A stretch of DNA of 64,000 nucleotides, from assembly GCA_947000775.1 (NCBI GenBank), contig CAMQGK010000567.1, positions 1,584,501 to 1,648,500 of the forward strand, written 5' to 3'. Below the pieces are notes generated by a model. It searched no databases and was not told where the DNA came from. It worked only from the letters and a program-made list of their open reading frames with translations. Of the stretch, positions 1 through 12,350 are shown one piece after another; positions within the stretch are counted from its first letter, which is position 1, and every line of letters begins with the position of its first letter. The stretch comes from Pterois miles (Eukaryota > Chordata > Actinopteri > Perciformes > Scorpaenidae). The translations under genes and the position numbers were made by a program.

Positions 1-547
1 AGTAAAAAGATAACATTTAGATGTTTTGAGGGTTAGCAAAAGCAGTGCTCTGTTTATTTAAATGTGAAAATACAATAAAAATATTTGGCCCTAATCTATA
101 AATAATAGTGATGAATAATCGTGTTCTCAATATTAATCAAAATAATCAGGATTATCATTTTGGCCATAATCATGCAACCCCCTACTAAGTAGCAAACAGA
201 GTTAGTTTGGTTTAGTTTTACATGTGCAAATCCTGGTGCAGCCCTTGTGACCTTTGGCACCCACGTAAGGGGGGCCTGGACCCAAGGTTGGGAACCACTG
301 GCTTAAGTCCAGCTTCTAAAATGTGGATATCTGCTGGTTTTCTTAGTCTTCTGTGATCATATATGGAATTCATTTGGGTTTAGTGGAGTGTTTTGGACAC
401 AACAAGCTGTTTAAATAGGTTAAGTTGGGCTTTAAGAAATCGTGATGGGCATTGTTCACAATTTTGTGCCACTTTCTATTTATTAATCAAACAAGAAAAT
501 AACCGTCAGATTAATCTCTAATGATCATAATTAGTTGCAGCCCTAGT
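1..547. repeat. AT-rich flank with relics of the TAGGGCTGCAA TIR family
   Basis: Positions 482-547 end in TTAGTTGCAGCCCTAG, the same terminus as the intact element at 12038-12350. Positions 240-302 (ending GGTTGGGAACCACTGG) resemble a common dispersed fish fragment. No gene is seen. Confidence 0.45.
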
Positions 548-3194
548 ATAAGCCAACAGGAGAACAGAAAACATTGATGGATCCAAACTTAAATAATCAT
601 GTGCAGGCAGAAAATGCACAAACCTACAGTATCGCCAAACATGACAGTGCTGTGTACTTCATAACACCCACATGGCGCTGCAGGAGCCGTCAAAATAATC
701 CAATTAAAATGATGACGCACTGTGACCTCGCCTCACGTGTCATATGTCTCACTGCTCTGAATGCCAAACTCACTTTGTGACAAAGTCAGCGCACGAATAC
801 AGAGCACTCCCGGTAGGTCCACACATATCAGGCTGTTTTATCACAAACACAATCTCATTAACTGGCTGATTGCGTTTGCAGTTCGTGCTGTCAGCTCTGT
901 GCTACAGTGACATGTGATGTTTTCATCAGGCTTCATTTCTAGTTCTGCATCTTATGACGCCACCACCAATGACACCAACGTTGTAAAGCAGTTTTTAAAT
1001 TAGTAATATAATAAACTATGGCCATTAAAAAAAAAATCTAAAAAATGAACTAACTGTACTTTGACAAATGAGAACAAATTTTAGCAAGTTTGTGACTACA
1101 AAACTCATTTATGTAGCTAGAAGTCTCAAGAAGATGTTTATTGCAACATGATAATCTGATTATTAAATGATTATGGCAAAAATAACAGTAAATTTTCAGG
1201 TTCCTTCTCCCTTGCACTTTTCTGTGCTAATGATTTCAGGTCATGCTAGCAGATTTGGGGCTAGCTGACAAAACTTAAGACAGCAAACCAAACACATTAA
1301 AGGAATACTTCAACATTTTGGAAACATAATCTTATTTGCATTGAGTTTGATGAAAAGATGGATACCTCTCTGTATGGTATTGTAAATATGAAGCTACAGC
1401 CAGCAACCAGTTAGCTTAGCTTAGCTTAAAGCTACGGTCAGTAATGTTGAGAAATGAGCAAGGGTACGCAAGTGTATTTCAAAAATTAGCCAACCAGAGA
1501 TGTCTGTAACTCAGCAAATAACGTTTTCGAGGTGACTCAACTCCCCAGTACAAACACTCTAAGGTCCTAAAAGTTGTACAACGCTGTAATAACTGAATCC
1601 TGAATTATTTTGTTCTTCTGTTTATGTCCCAGACTGTGACGACAGTGCGTCATGTGTCCGAACAGACGCTACTGCACATATCTGACGTGCGCACTAGGGC
1701 CCAGTACAACCCAGAAGACCCAGAAGATCTGAGTACTTTTCCAGCCCCGGAAGTCTACCCATTGACTTCATGTACCACTGAGCAACTTTCATAGAAATGA
1801 ATGGGAAACCGCCTCCAACACTGTATCCAGTTCTCTTAATGCATCCATGGGCAACACTTACAGCCCGTCCCTTCAAGCCTCCCTCCAAAGCCACTCCCCA
1901 AAAATGATTAATTATTCATTTCAATCGGGCAAATGAAGTGCACAACAGCTGCTAGCATAAACAACAAGGTCAGCAACGCTTGTAACTTGTTATCCATGTT
2001 GAAATTAACCAATCGGGGTGGTTGGGCCGTTTGTTTTCTTCCAGAAAAGGTTCACGTGATAGGGTGTGACGAATCAAGGTAGGACATGTTATGCCTGTTG
2101 TAACCCAATCAAGAACCGAACGTGGGCGTCCGTCCAGACTACAACACAACCCCAAATTTTTTTTTTTTGCCTTTATTTTTGATAGAAACAGTGACAGTTA
2201 TGACGTTTCGAACCCTGGGTCAATGTGGTAAGGACTCAGCCATGACCACTAAAACGGGGTCAGCGGTGTTTTCAAACGTCTCCATTTTAGGGGCTCAAAA
2301 AAAGTGCACGCTCGGCATAAACACAGCAAAAGTTATGCGTTTTAAAGCAAAAAAATATTGTGGATGTAGCCTTAGAAACAAAGCTTCAGTCAGTGAGACG
2401 CTTCAGCCCCACATCCAACAGCTGATCTCTGGCAGGCAGAACACCACAGAAAGTACAGCTAAGCACCACAGGCTACTAATAACACAAGGATCTAGCTGTT
2501 TGCCACTTCAGAAGGTTACCAGAAAAATAAATGGGTTTTGCAACTCAGACGATTACTTAATCAAATGTGGACTGAGCCAGAGACGCATCTGATTTTTCTT
2601 TCCAGCAGACTGTGGGATTTGTGAGAAATTTCACAGCTGAGGTGTGAAGATCCTGATACATACATTGTCACAATGATACAGCGTGTACTTCTTTTGATTC
2701 AGCACTCGTCAATACACAACAAACACAATTTTAAGCAGTCTCGTCGTGTGCAGCCTCGCCTTGTAATTTGTTTCTTTGAGTCTGAACAAGCCAAATACTC
2801 AAGTCAAATTTTCCACCCCGCTTAGACCAAAAGAGACCCAAATGAGGGTGCCCTGCAATGGCTTTGTGTGAGGTCATCCTTAATTGATGGTGTGTTTAGT
2901 TGTTCCTCATCAAGCCATAAAAATGTTTTGCCCTGAACAAGCTGGTACATAACAGTGAAACTTTCCATTGGCTTTAGGGATCTGTGGCTGTGTTGGGGTG
3001 AAAATCCAGTGCAGCAGTGATGTACATTACATTACAAGGTTTAACAGAAACCTCCAGTGCATCATGGAGCACATTATGCATTAAACATATACTTAAACTA
3101 GGTCTGCAAATGTTTTCATCATTGATTAATCTGGCAAATATTTCCTCAATAAACTGAGAAATCGTTTAGTCTTTAAAACTGAAAATGGTAAACA
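548..3194. other. Intergenic, no gene recognised
   Basis: Around 1296-1440 there is a dispersed-repeat-like segment (TTAAAGGAATACTTCAACATT, then repeated TTAGC). A T12 run lies near 2158. The open frame over 2122-2592 resembles no family known to me and starts at GTG. Confidence 0.5.
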
Positions 3195-3400
3195 AGGCTA
3201 AGAGTCCACAGCCATGCTAGCTGCACTGTGAGGCTTTCCATAAGCAAAGCAGTGCTTTGAGCTATATGTTAGCATGCGAACATGCTTTCGACAAACATGC
3301 CAACATGCTGATTCTCAGTATGTATGTTTACCATAAGCAATATGTTAGTTTAGCGTGTCAGCGAGCTAATTAGCACAAAACACAAAGTACAGCATTAGCA
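3195..3400 (-). repeat. Dispersed repeat of the GTTAGCATG-rich family
   Basis: The reverse complement matches the pieces at 23320-23575 and 24165-24265 (ATGTTAGCATTGTCACTGTG, GCATGTTAGCAT, AGAGTCTA). It is a non-coding, widely dispersed type in fish. Confidence 0.55.
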
Positions 3401-5379
3401 ATAACATTAGGTCATAAATAACTGGACAAATAACAATTTTTACTTGATGATGTGCTCGGATGTGTTCGGAGCAAATCTATTGCCTCCACACAGCTCTCAA
3501 GATGGCGGCTAACGATGCTAACAGCACAAACAGTGCAAACAATGGCAACAGTGTGGACAGTGCTAACTGTTAACCCGCTAGGGGGAACTGAAGAGAGGGT
3601 GCTACGCTTCTACAGTGACACGGTGGGTTGGGAAGGCATTATCAGCTTTAACCGCCGTATGAGAGCAGTGCAGAGTGGCGGTTAGCTAACCAGTGGGGCA
3701 CAATTGAGAGACTCATGTACTAAAATTCACACATGGCCGGTCTGGCTAGGTAAACAAAGCACAGAGAAGCTTGAGTTACAACACACACAGAAGGATAGTG
3801 ACTTCATGCTCTGCTCAGGTAGACATTGCTCCCCTATATCTTTACATAGCAAATAGTTGTTGGATGCTATAATAATGACAAGAGAAGTTTAGGATCCCAA
3901 AGTTATTAAATTATAAAGGAACAAAAAATTTATAATTCCTTAGGGTGGGGGCCCCAGAATATAAACTGACACTCAACTTTCTGCTTCACATTTCAGCTTC
4001 ATGTTCAAAGCTTCCTAAGAAGTAATCTAAGGCTTTTACTCCACATATTCATCACAGTAGCTGCTGGTGCAAAACACCACCCATCAATATGCTGCAACAA
4101 GCGTCTGAACTGAAAGTGGATTCAACATGTTGGCTCATGTTGCTGTTTGTGTGGTGGTTTACATCCATTTCCATGGCAACGCAAACAGACTGGATTGCTG
4201 ATAGGACGCTGTATTGTTACAGAATTAAACTGTCTTTAGGTGAAATACACCTTGTTGAAAACACTGCTGACAGGCATTCTGGGGAATGTAGGAAAGACCA
4301 CTTGTGTTCCTGCCTGACCCCACGCCGACTGATGACACAGCTGACCACGATGGGACCAACACACAAACACACACGCCATGACAACAGTATGTCTTGTGAC
4401 ACTGTCTTGCCAAATAGTAGGTTATCACACACTGATCATGTGAACTGAAGTAAGCAATTCTGAAGTAAAGTAAATAACCTTTACAGGCGCCTACAGAAAT
4501 GCACACAGCTTATAGTGCTCCTGGCTTTTTTCCTGTCATTGTTGAGACTAATCCAGTGGCTTTTGGTTTAACTGATAAACACAAGTCTGACATACACAAA
4601 CCTGAAATGCTCAACACACAAATAAAACGGATTATCCATCTCTTCTTCACTGGTGTTACTACCAGTTAAAAAAAAGCAGCCGGACCAGATTTCATTTTCC
4701 ACTCCAACACTTTTCCAAGAACAACTTCGTCTTCCCCCTGCTACCCCTAATCCTTTGCAGTTTAGGGTTACTTCCTGTCATTTGATCTGGTTCTCACTGC
4801 TATCATCACTGAGGTTGTCCTGTCTCAGGACATTTTTAGGCATTTTGGTGCCATTATTTCGGTGAGTGGCGTCACTCTCTCCTGGCCAAAAGCAACCAAA
4901 TTGGGAATGCAGTGCAGAGTTTAAGGATAATTCCTGTTCATTACAACCTGGGTCTTACATGAACTATGGTAAATAGACTGGATTTCTACCATACCGGACG
5001 AAGGAAGCGCTCTACAACACAGATGATGGCGGAGCAAGGTTGCAAGTTGCTCCCTGCCAGTCGGGATGAGGACACTTGCTGGGGATCCTTGAGATTAAAG
5101 GACACCCCGGTCTAACACCCGAGCCACAGTCGCCCCTGATCTGAAGCGGCAGTTTTCAAAGTGGGGTCCGGGAACCCCCAGGGGTCCTTGAGAGGGTTCC
5201 AGAGGTCCCCGGCAAAAAGAGGACTCATTTATTTACATATGGTTACTTCACCAAAAGTCAAGGCCCCCTTTTGGGGGAAAGAAAACTGAAGATGCCATAA
5301 ACTTCATGCAATTTCAACTGTGTTTGGACTTGTTAAATAAACATTTGTTTTAAACACACATCATGCCTGAACCAGAGCG
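3401..5379. other. Intergenic, no gene recognised
   Basis: 3480-3690 resembles 28080-28205 (CGGCTAACGRTGCTAACAG, then CAACAATGGCAACRGT), so it is a dispersed repeat. 5150-5300 (CCCCAGGGGTCCTTGAGAGG) looks like another. The short open frames show no domain. Confidence 0.5.
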
Positions 5380-6045
5380 TTCGCGACACCTTAATAAATT
5401 AAGTTTGATCCACCATGTCCCTTCAGTCCAACACAGAGGCCGGATATTGCTGATCCAGACATCTATACATATTTGATTGAATCCCATTAGGCTAAGTGTT
5501 GTCTGTAAATAACCAACATGTTAATAGACAACTATTTGATCTATAGACTGAAGACCACAGTCCCATGCTGCTAGACCGTTAATGTATGACTGGTCACTGT
5601 CGTCAGCATCATTTAGCACACTGACAGTAAATATTCACGTATCGCATAAGCCTCAAATCTCAGTGTGAAAGCCTCAGTTAACCTGCTGCACTGCAGCTTT
5701 TCATCATTTTCTCTCCTGTGACAGCGAGTTTCTTCCCCTAAAAGGGAGCACAGCCTCAGAGATGATGCTGGTCTGGTCTATATCTTGGAGCCATGATGCC
5801 GTGCTGGTCTGGTCTATAGCTTGGAGCCATAAAGCCCCTCTATTAGATTTTTTGCAGGACATGACAGGGGAACAAATCGGAGATTTAGCATTTTTGGATT
5901 TAGCGTTGCCGCAACCAACTACACAGCAAGTTTGTTTAAAGAAGAATATAAAGAAGTTTGGAGACATGTTTCAGCTTCTTCTGTTAACTCTGTTACCGTC
6001 TATCAGGGAGACGGGACTGTTTTCCCCCAAAAGGGGGCGTGGTCA
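5380..6045 (+). repeat. Dispersed element with a 36-bp internal repeat, copy 1
   Basis: It matches 59915-60500 in the opposite orientation over several hundred bases (GACATCTCTACATGT-like, AGTGTGAAAGCCTCAGTTAAC, CATCATTTTCTCTCCTGTGACAG). The minus strand of 5704-5830 encodes about two copies of a 12-residue unit (ALWLQAIDQTS, ASWLQDIDQTS) and ends SLSQERK-stop, as the other copy does. Its transposon class is unknown. Confidence 0.6.
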
Positions 6046-6540
6046 TTAGAGGTCGGCCATATGGATTTTTTATGGCCGGTGCCGATTTTTTGGAGAACCA
6101 GGATAGCCGATGGCCGATATATGATGCCAATTTTTGGGGGGCCGATATGTTTGGGTGATTTTCTTTTTTTCCTCCATCTGAGAAAATATAACAGCTTAAT
6201 AATAACAAACACACAAAATTTCTCAACTTCAGTAAACATTTATTGAGCAACAGCTATGGTCTGTCTCTCCAGTCTTTTTGTGTCTGCGCTGCAGTGCACT
6301 TATATATTTTAAATAAGAATAATATAATCTAAATATTGAATACATGAAACAGCTAATCGAAAAAACTAAACTTTGTCTAATAAACTTTTGAATGAAAAAT
6401 AAAGTTCGAGTGCACTTAGCAGCATTTATGCACCTGCTTGATAATCGGCTTAATATGCTCAGACATCGTCCGATGCCGATTACAGAAAAATGTCAAATAA
6501 TCGCCCCGATTAACCGGCTATGACTCTGGATTGCCGATCT
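6046..6540 (+). mobile_element. Non-autonomous TIR element (GAGGTCGRCCGAT family), copy 1
   Basis: It starts AGAGGTCGGCCATATGG and continues with CCGATATATGATGCC, TTTTCCTCCATCTGA, CAGTAAACATTTATTGA and GTGCACTTAGCAGCATTTAT, all shared with 29196-30226 and 49413-49820. The right terminus is diverged (GATTAACCGGCTATGACTC). Confidence 0.65.
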
Positions 6541-7329
6541 GATGTATAATTCCACCCATAAGGAACACAATGACAAAATGTATGACTATTTTAGACGTGG
6601 GTTTCACACACTTTCTGTAATAAAAGCAAAAATCCAATCAGAAGGGGGATCATGGGACAAGATCTTATCAGATGTGGTCCAATTTGCGTTTCCATCCATA
6701 CTGACTTACCGATTTTGTAACCAGCGTATTGTACTTACCCAGAGCTACCGTCCTCCCTCCCACGAATGTTACACACACACACAGTCAGTCAGGTCAACAC
6801 AATCTAAAATAAAACCATCACCGCCTGCCTGCATCAACAATCCTCAGCATATGGAGGCAAATGACCATTGACTTCTAATCTATTGATGGGAGAGCAGCCC
6901 CTCCCTTCACTAAATACAGCTGCTAAACCAGCAGCCCAGTCTGGGTCTTTATATATGACGTGTGAAAAGTGGTTAGTATGGTGAAAATGACCTTGTCTCA
7001 TCATCATGTGCTGCAACACTGAAGACTGGGTAAACATCTATCTTTGTGTGTGTGCATATGGTCAGCTGAGATAGTCAGTGCTGTAGATGCTTCTGCACCG
7101 ACATGGTAATAATATGTTGCCCGTTCAGACACATGTAATAAGTCCATGCGTGCACAACATCTCTGTATCTCGGGCCTGTCTGTGTGCGTCACACGCAGTG
7201 CTCAACAGAAGGCACATTATAGCGACCACAATGACTCCATCTATTCACCCCACAATCCCAGCATCTGTCGAGGAGGCTCCCGGGCCTGGCCTAGAGCAAC
7301 AACGCTTCTGGCAGACACACACTGCGCGC
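6541..7329. other. Intergenic, no gene recognised
   Basis: Mixed sequence before the CpG-rich segment. I see no exon, RNA gene or clear repeat. Confidence 0.4.
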
Positions 7330-8260
7330 TGCTGAGCGCTGCTGCTGCTGCTGCTGCTGGCTAGAGACGGGCTTTGTTGGCATACCCGACATATGCTGCT
7401 AGCTCCGAACTCCCATCCAAAAACGGAGTATTTACACTGGCGTTGCTTTTTGAGCGCACTTTTATTACAACTTAAGCAATTTTAACGGCTACTGCGAATC
7501 AATACAAGACGCTCTCTAATTCGGCGTGTATGTAATACACAGAGGACATTTAACTACGGTTAAAAGGTCAACTATTATTTATTGCTCGCCAGTGTTTCCC
7601 TTCCGTCGTAATACAGCTCAGCGGAAGGCGACGTGCACTGTGCTCGCACGTCGAGATTAGTCTCTAATTTGATTTAAACGGGGTTTGATACATCACTCAT
7701 ACGCCGAAATCACCAAAAGACATCGTTGTATCCAAATAAACTTTAGTTTACAGTCTTAGTTGTGTTTACTTCAACGTGTAGGCGCGGGAAGTTAAAACAG
7801 CAAGATTTGTAATGGAGTTCGGCGTGTGGTTCTTTCTGGAGACGAGAAAGCGGCGCGGGCTTTTTTGAGGTGTTTTTCTGCTGTGATTTAATAAAACCCA
7901 GCACAACCCGACATTAACAGTGAGCAGTTCGATGTGTCGGTGTTATAACGTGTCACCGGCCGGTTTAGGACCCGGAGGCGGACGGACGACAGGCCCTGCT
8001 GGGTGTCTGTCTGCTGCGCTGCGCTGCGTCGCTTCCTTCCTGCCGCCTCTCCTCTTTCATAGACAAACGGCAGATCTTTTTTTAACGCGGGTTAAAGCGT
8101 GCTAAGTATATGAGACTGTGTTTGCAGGCTCGCTCCGTCAAACATACCTTGTGTTCCAGTTTGTCAGAAGCAGCCCGGTGCCCTTTAGGATCCGTAGTGG
8201 AGACAGTCCATTGTCCTGCTGCTGCTGCTGCTGATTCCTCCTGCGAGCTAACAGACTGAG
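7330..8260. promoter_or_regulatory. CpG-rich promoter-like segment
   Basis: CpG is frequent here (for example GCGGAAGGCGACGTGCAC, GGCGCGGGAAG, AAGCGGCGCGGGC, GGCGGACGGACGACAGG), against a CpG-poor surround. Short (CTG)n runs sit at about 7340-7360 and 8216-8236. This is the usual look of a vertebrate promoter. A donor at 8148 suggests minus-strand transcription. No TATA box is obvious. Confidence 0.5.
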
Positions 8261-8318
8261 TGCCAGCCTTCCTTCTGCTCCTCCTCCTCCTCTTCCCCCT
8301 CCCATCATTTTCCTTCAT
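8148..8318 (-). other. Possible first exon of an unidentified minus-strand gene
   Basis: A good donor, CTGGAACACAAG|GTATGT, lies at 8148/8147. The minus-strand frame is open from an ATG at 8318 through exactly 57 codons to the donor (phase 0). The predicted peptide is low-complexity at first (KRRRRSRRK, then ESAAAAAG) and then VSTTDPKGHRAASDKLEHK. I do not recognise it, and it may be 5' UTR, since a shorter ATG frame (MDCLHYGS, stop) overlaps it. Further exons would lie left of 8147, but none is recognisable down to position 1. Confidence 0.3.
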
Positions 8319-8500
8319 CCCTCTCTCTCCTCCACTACGTCCTTTCCTTCATCCATCCCCTCCTCCAGTTTCTCTTTCCTCTCTCCTCCACTTCTCATCC
8401 TCCTTTTTTCTCTCCCTCCTCTTTTATACCCCTTTCCTCCCCTCCCTCTGTCCACTCACCCTTTTCCATCCTTTCCTCTCCCTCCTCATCACCCCTTTTT
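8260..8500. repeat. Polypyrimidine/polypurine tract
   Basis: About 240 bases of almost pure C/T on the plus strand, next to the CpG-rich segment. Such mirror-rich homopurine tracts can form triplex (H-) DNA. Open frames here are low-complexity shadows. Confidence 0.7.
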
Positions 8501-8667
8501 CCTATCAGGTGTATTACAGCCCAGTTCTCCCCACAGTGGATGCTGATCAACCTCATTTTAACATGTTTTACCTCACCGATTAATCTACTGACAGGCGCCT
8601 TTTACTGTCATAAGGAAATTTACAGCAAGCAAAATCCTCATTTAAGTATCTTAAACTCTCTAAAAAC

Positions 8668-9354
8668 TATATTAAACTCATTTTAGTTCAGGGGCCACAT
8701 CCAGTCCAGGTTGATGTCCAGTGGGACAGTAAAACCACTGCATAGTAATCTATAAATAACACCTCCACTGTCCCCTTAGTGTAAAGAAGTGCACTCTCAA
8801 AATGATCACAATTAATGAAAAAGCCAGCCCAAAATACAAAGAGAAGTGCATTTCATTAAAAAGTCATAAATTCAACATCATATCTCATAACTTTGGCTCA
8901 CAATGTCAAAAATTGGACATAATTTAGTTAAAATATGGACTTAATTCCCATAAAAAGTCCTAAATGTGACAAAGGATCTCCAAATTCAGCCTTGAAAAAT
9001 GAAAATCTCAGTTTTCACATGAAACATACATAGCTTTGAGTCATATCTTTGGCTCCCCGAGTTTAAGTCAAAAGTTTAACTTAATTCTTTCTGTGATAAC
9101 TAATAATCAATTTGACTTAATATCTCATCATTTTGGCTTCCTATGTCAAAATTCGGAGTTATTTTAACTTCAATTTGGACATAATTCCCATTGAAAGTTG
9201 TAAATGTGACAAAGTATTACTGAATTGAACCTTGAAAATTTAAAATCTCATACTTTTCTGCAATTTTTACTCTTTGCAAAGTCACCCCGTGGACCAGATC
9301 GGACCCTCTGGCGGGCCGACTCTGTCCCTTGGGCCATATGTTCGACACCCTTGA
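8668..9354 (+). mobile_element. hAT-like non-autonomous element, copy 1
   Basis: It begins near AAACTCATTTTAGTTCAGG and ends GGCCATATGTTCGACACCC, so its ends are roughly inverted. The interior is built of degenerate units about 300 bp long (TGGACTTAATTCCCAT, TAAATGTGACAAAG, TCATATCTTTGGCT). The same sequence occurs inverted at 20880-21389. There is no transposase. Confidence 0.6.
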
Positions 9355-9689
9355 TCTAATGTGTCTCGCTGTTTTAACAGACTGGTTACCTGTTTTTGGA
9401 GGCGCATGGAGCATTTCAGCTACAACACTGAGGATGCACTCGGTCTCTAGTTTGTGGCTGTAAAGTTTCATGAGGCTGTGATTATCCTAGTCACCACAGG
9501 TCGTTTTATACAGTGAGGTCAAATGTTCTCAGTACAATGAAATGGCTGCTATGGGGACTAACATGAATACAGTTAGGCTCACTGGATCCACAGGAGTCTC
9601 GGCTTTACAGTGATACCCAATTTATATAATTCAAAGACTGTTTAGGGACCCCAATATGCAGAAAAAGTCAATAGACAAACATAAACCAT

Positions 9690-9990
9690 ATACAGTATAG
9701 TGCATGCATAAAACTGCATGTTTTTGTCCAAAACTGCATGTGATTATCATAAAGTGGGCATGTCTGTAAAAAGGGAGACTTGTGGGTACCCAGAGAACCC
9801 ATTTACATTCGCATATCCGGAGGTCAGAGGTCAACGGACCTTTTTGAAAATGGCCATGACAGTTATTCCTCACTAAAATCTAGCCCATATCTGGAGCATT
9901 ATTTAACAACAATGTAGTATGACATGGTTGGCACCAGTGGATTCATCAGGTTTTCTAGTTTCATATGTGTACCTTCACTCAACAAGCTAC
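9690..9990 (+). repeat. Fragment of the TAGGGCTGTCAA TIR family
   Basis: It shares AAACTGCATGTGATTATCAT, AAAGTGGGCATGTCTGTAAA, GGAGGTCAGAGGTCAA and GGTTTTCTAGTTTCATATG with the copies at 30815, 40265, 55388 and 62588. Both ends are missing. Confidence 0.65.
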
Positions 9991-10069
9991 CATGACCAGT
10001 GGATTCCTTGTTTTCTAGCTTCACATGATGCCACTGATCTAGCAGTGTGAGTGTTAAAGGGTTAATATG

Positions 10070-10810
10070 AAAAGTAACCGGTAACTAAAACTGTCAAATA
10101 AATGTAGAGGACTAAAAAGAACCGTATTCACCTCTTAAATGTAGTGGAGTTCTAGTATAAACTAGTAGAAAATGGAAATACTCAAGTAAAAGTAAAAATA
10201 ACATACTTAAAAATTGCACTTAGGCCTCCATACAGTACTGGAGTAAATGTACTTAGATACTTTTCATCACTGAACAGGCCTTAATAATCTGATAGTTGTG
10301 CTATATTTGCCTGCTACAGAGGCAACGGTGTAATGTAGCTAAGTACAGTTTTGAGGTAATTTAATTTAATTTTTAACTTCTGAGTATTTCAATTTTATGC
10401 TAATTTATACTTCTATTCCGCTACAGTTTAGAAGCTCATATAGTACTTTTTACTCTGCTAAATATATTGCATATGATTCAGATTAGTAACAGAACATATA
10501 AATCAACTAATATGATGTATTATTATAGATTAAGCTACCCAGCGGTATATAAAGCAACTAAAATTAGCCCCACATTCACCAGCTGCAACATTACAGTAAT
10601 GTATATATTAATGCATCAATAATTATAATCCAGTAACATAATTACATGATTCTGAAATGGGCCTTTCTGCACAATGAATAGACTATTTTACTTCTGGTAC
10701 TTTTAAGTATAATTTGATGCTAATACTTCTGTACTTTACACTTTTGAATGCAGGACTTGTAACAGAGTATTTCTTCACTGTGACTTGTACTCAGTAAGTA
10801 AGAAGGGAAC
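10070..10810. repeat. AAGTACTTTTAC-type TIR repeats, two adjacent relics
   Basis: 10070-10275 ends GGAGTAAATGTACTTAGATA then CTTTTCATCACTG. 10320-10800 contains TAAGTACAGTTTTGAGGTA, ACTTTTTACTC and GAATGCAGGACTTGTAAC. Both resemble the very common fish element whose terminus is CAGTGGTGGAAAGTAACTAA. The two lie in tandem or represent one broken copy. Confidence 0.55.
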
Positions 10811-11935
10811 GTACTGCAGAGGTGCAGTATGTTTATAAACAGAGGTAAAAATAACAGCTCTCTTTTATTTTGAAACTTTTTCCCCCAAAAGTGTATCACG
10901 GTGTTGTGTCTTATTATACAGTGTATGCTTATCATACATTCATGGCCTTGACACAGGCAGAGTGGGCTGTTGGCATGAGTGTATTAATAATCAGTGTCCA
11001 CTGCCCTCCTGTGGTCACAGTGGGAACTGCAACACTAATTTAAATTCCTGCTTATACACAGTGATAATATCAATAAAGTTATTAATATCACCTTTACAGC
11101 TCGTTATAAATGTGTTATTATTACAATTATGCCAGTGTGAAGTGAAAAACGATAGCAAACAATCTACTTCCGGTGATTAAATTTCAAAATAAGGCAATTA
11201 AGCTGAAAAGAATCTGATTGTTCTTTAACCAATGTATGTATTCATCCAGATTATTATTATCTTTTAGAAGTAGAATTAAAAAAACAATGGTTTTAATGGC
11301 CATATCAATAATTGGTATTTATTTGTATAGTGATATATGACTTTTATCTAACAAAATAAACCCAGCACCATATAATCCATTTTTTTACAATTTCTATTTC
11401 AGTTTTCCTTTTATTTCCAACATTTAATTGTAGGTTGATTTTCCCTTCTATCATGCCAATTTATTTTTCCATTAATATTGTAACTTTCCATTTCTGTCCT
11501 CCGTAGTGAAAACGATGGCTGACTGAGCAGAAGATCCGGTATGACCTCTGAACTGTGTAGTAAATGTATGTGGACCGAAGAGGGCAGCAGCTGGACGTTT
11601 GTCTGTGGTGGTCTGGACAAACCCACTGCATCAGACACTATTACTATACTACTACTGTACTATCACAATTTCGTGACAAGGTGTCATACTTAACTCCATA
11701 TTACCTATGATTAAAAAATATTTACACTCATAATGTTGTATTTTGGAACATTAACTCTGATGCATCCCTTTTAAAACGTTGCTCTGAAGAGGACAAAAAT
11801 ATCTGCATAAAAAAAAACTCATTAAATTACATAGGCCTACTTTTACTGAGATAAATATTTAAGCTTCAGTTCTGATTGCCACTACCTAAGATTCATATGC
11901 TAGTTTGTTATGAAATATACCGTCTATATATTATT
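10811..11935. other. AT-rich intergenic, no gene recognised
   Basis: No exon or RNA gene is seen. TTACTATACTACTACTGTAC near 11640 is a local TAC-rich run similar to part of the hairpin that follows. Confidence 0.4.
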
Positions 11936-12017
11936 TTCTAGGGGAACTACTACTACTTGTTACTTTAGAGGACATTTTTGTCCTCTAAAGTAACAAGTAG
12001 TAGTAGTTCCCCTAGAA
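11936..12017. repeat. Perfect 39-bp inverted repeat (hairpin) with a TTTT loop
   Basis: The arms are 11936-11974 and 11979-12017, with identity at all 39 positions checked by eye; the loop is TTTT (11975-11978). The arm begins TTCTAGGGGAACTACTAC and ends CTTTAGAGGACA. The symmetry ends sharply on both sides. No matching element elsewhere in the window has it. Confidence 0.95.
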
Positions 12018-12037
12018 CACTGCTGTAAAACACAATA

Positions 12038-12350
12038 TTAATTAGGGCTGCAAACATGAACCAATTTAACTGTCAAATATTAAATTGATCGTCAACTTTT
12101 CTGATAATCAATTAAATGGCTGAAGTATTTTTTTAAGAAAACTTCTTGAACGTCAATATGTTCTGGTTTCTTTTCTCCTCTATCACAGTAAACTGAATAT
12201 CTTTGAGTTGAGGACGTTGACGTCATTGTCATTTTTCACCATTTTCTGTCATTTCATAGCCCAAACAACTAATCGATTAATCGAGAAAATAAGTAATAAC
12301 TACTAATAATTAATTAACGATAAAAATAATCTTTAGTTGCAGCCCTAGTT
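12038..12350. mobile_element. Non-autonomous TIR element (TAGGGCTGCAA family)
   Basis: The left end TAGGGCTGCAAACATGAACC and the right end TTTAGTTGCAGCCCTAG are inverted. The interior has CTATCACAGTAAACTGAATA and AACTAATCGATTAATCGAG, shared with 46590-46935. It is short and non-coding. Confidence 0.75.

Noticed and set aside
2122..2592. Plus-strand 156-residue open frame
   Set aside because: It starts at GTG, runs through a T-rich tract, and has no recognisable domain or exon-like borders.
8260..8583. Plus-strand Pro/Ser/Leu-rich protein
   Set aside because: A translation of the polypyrimidine tract, with no supporting signals.
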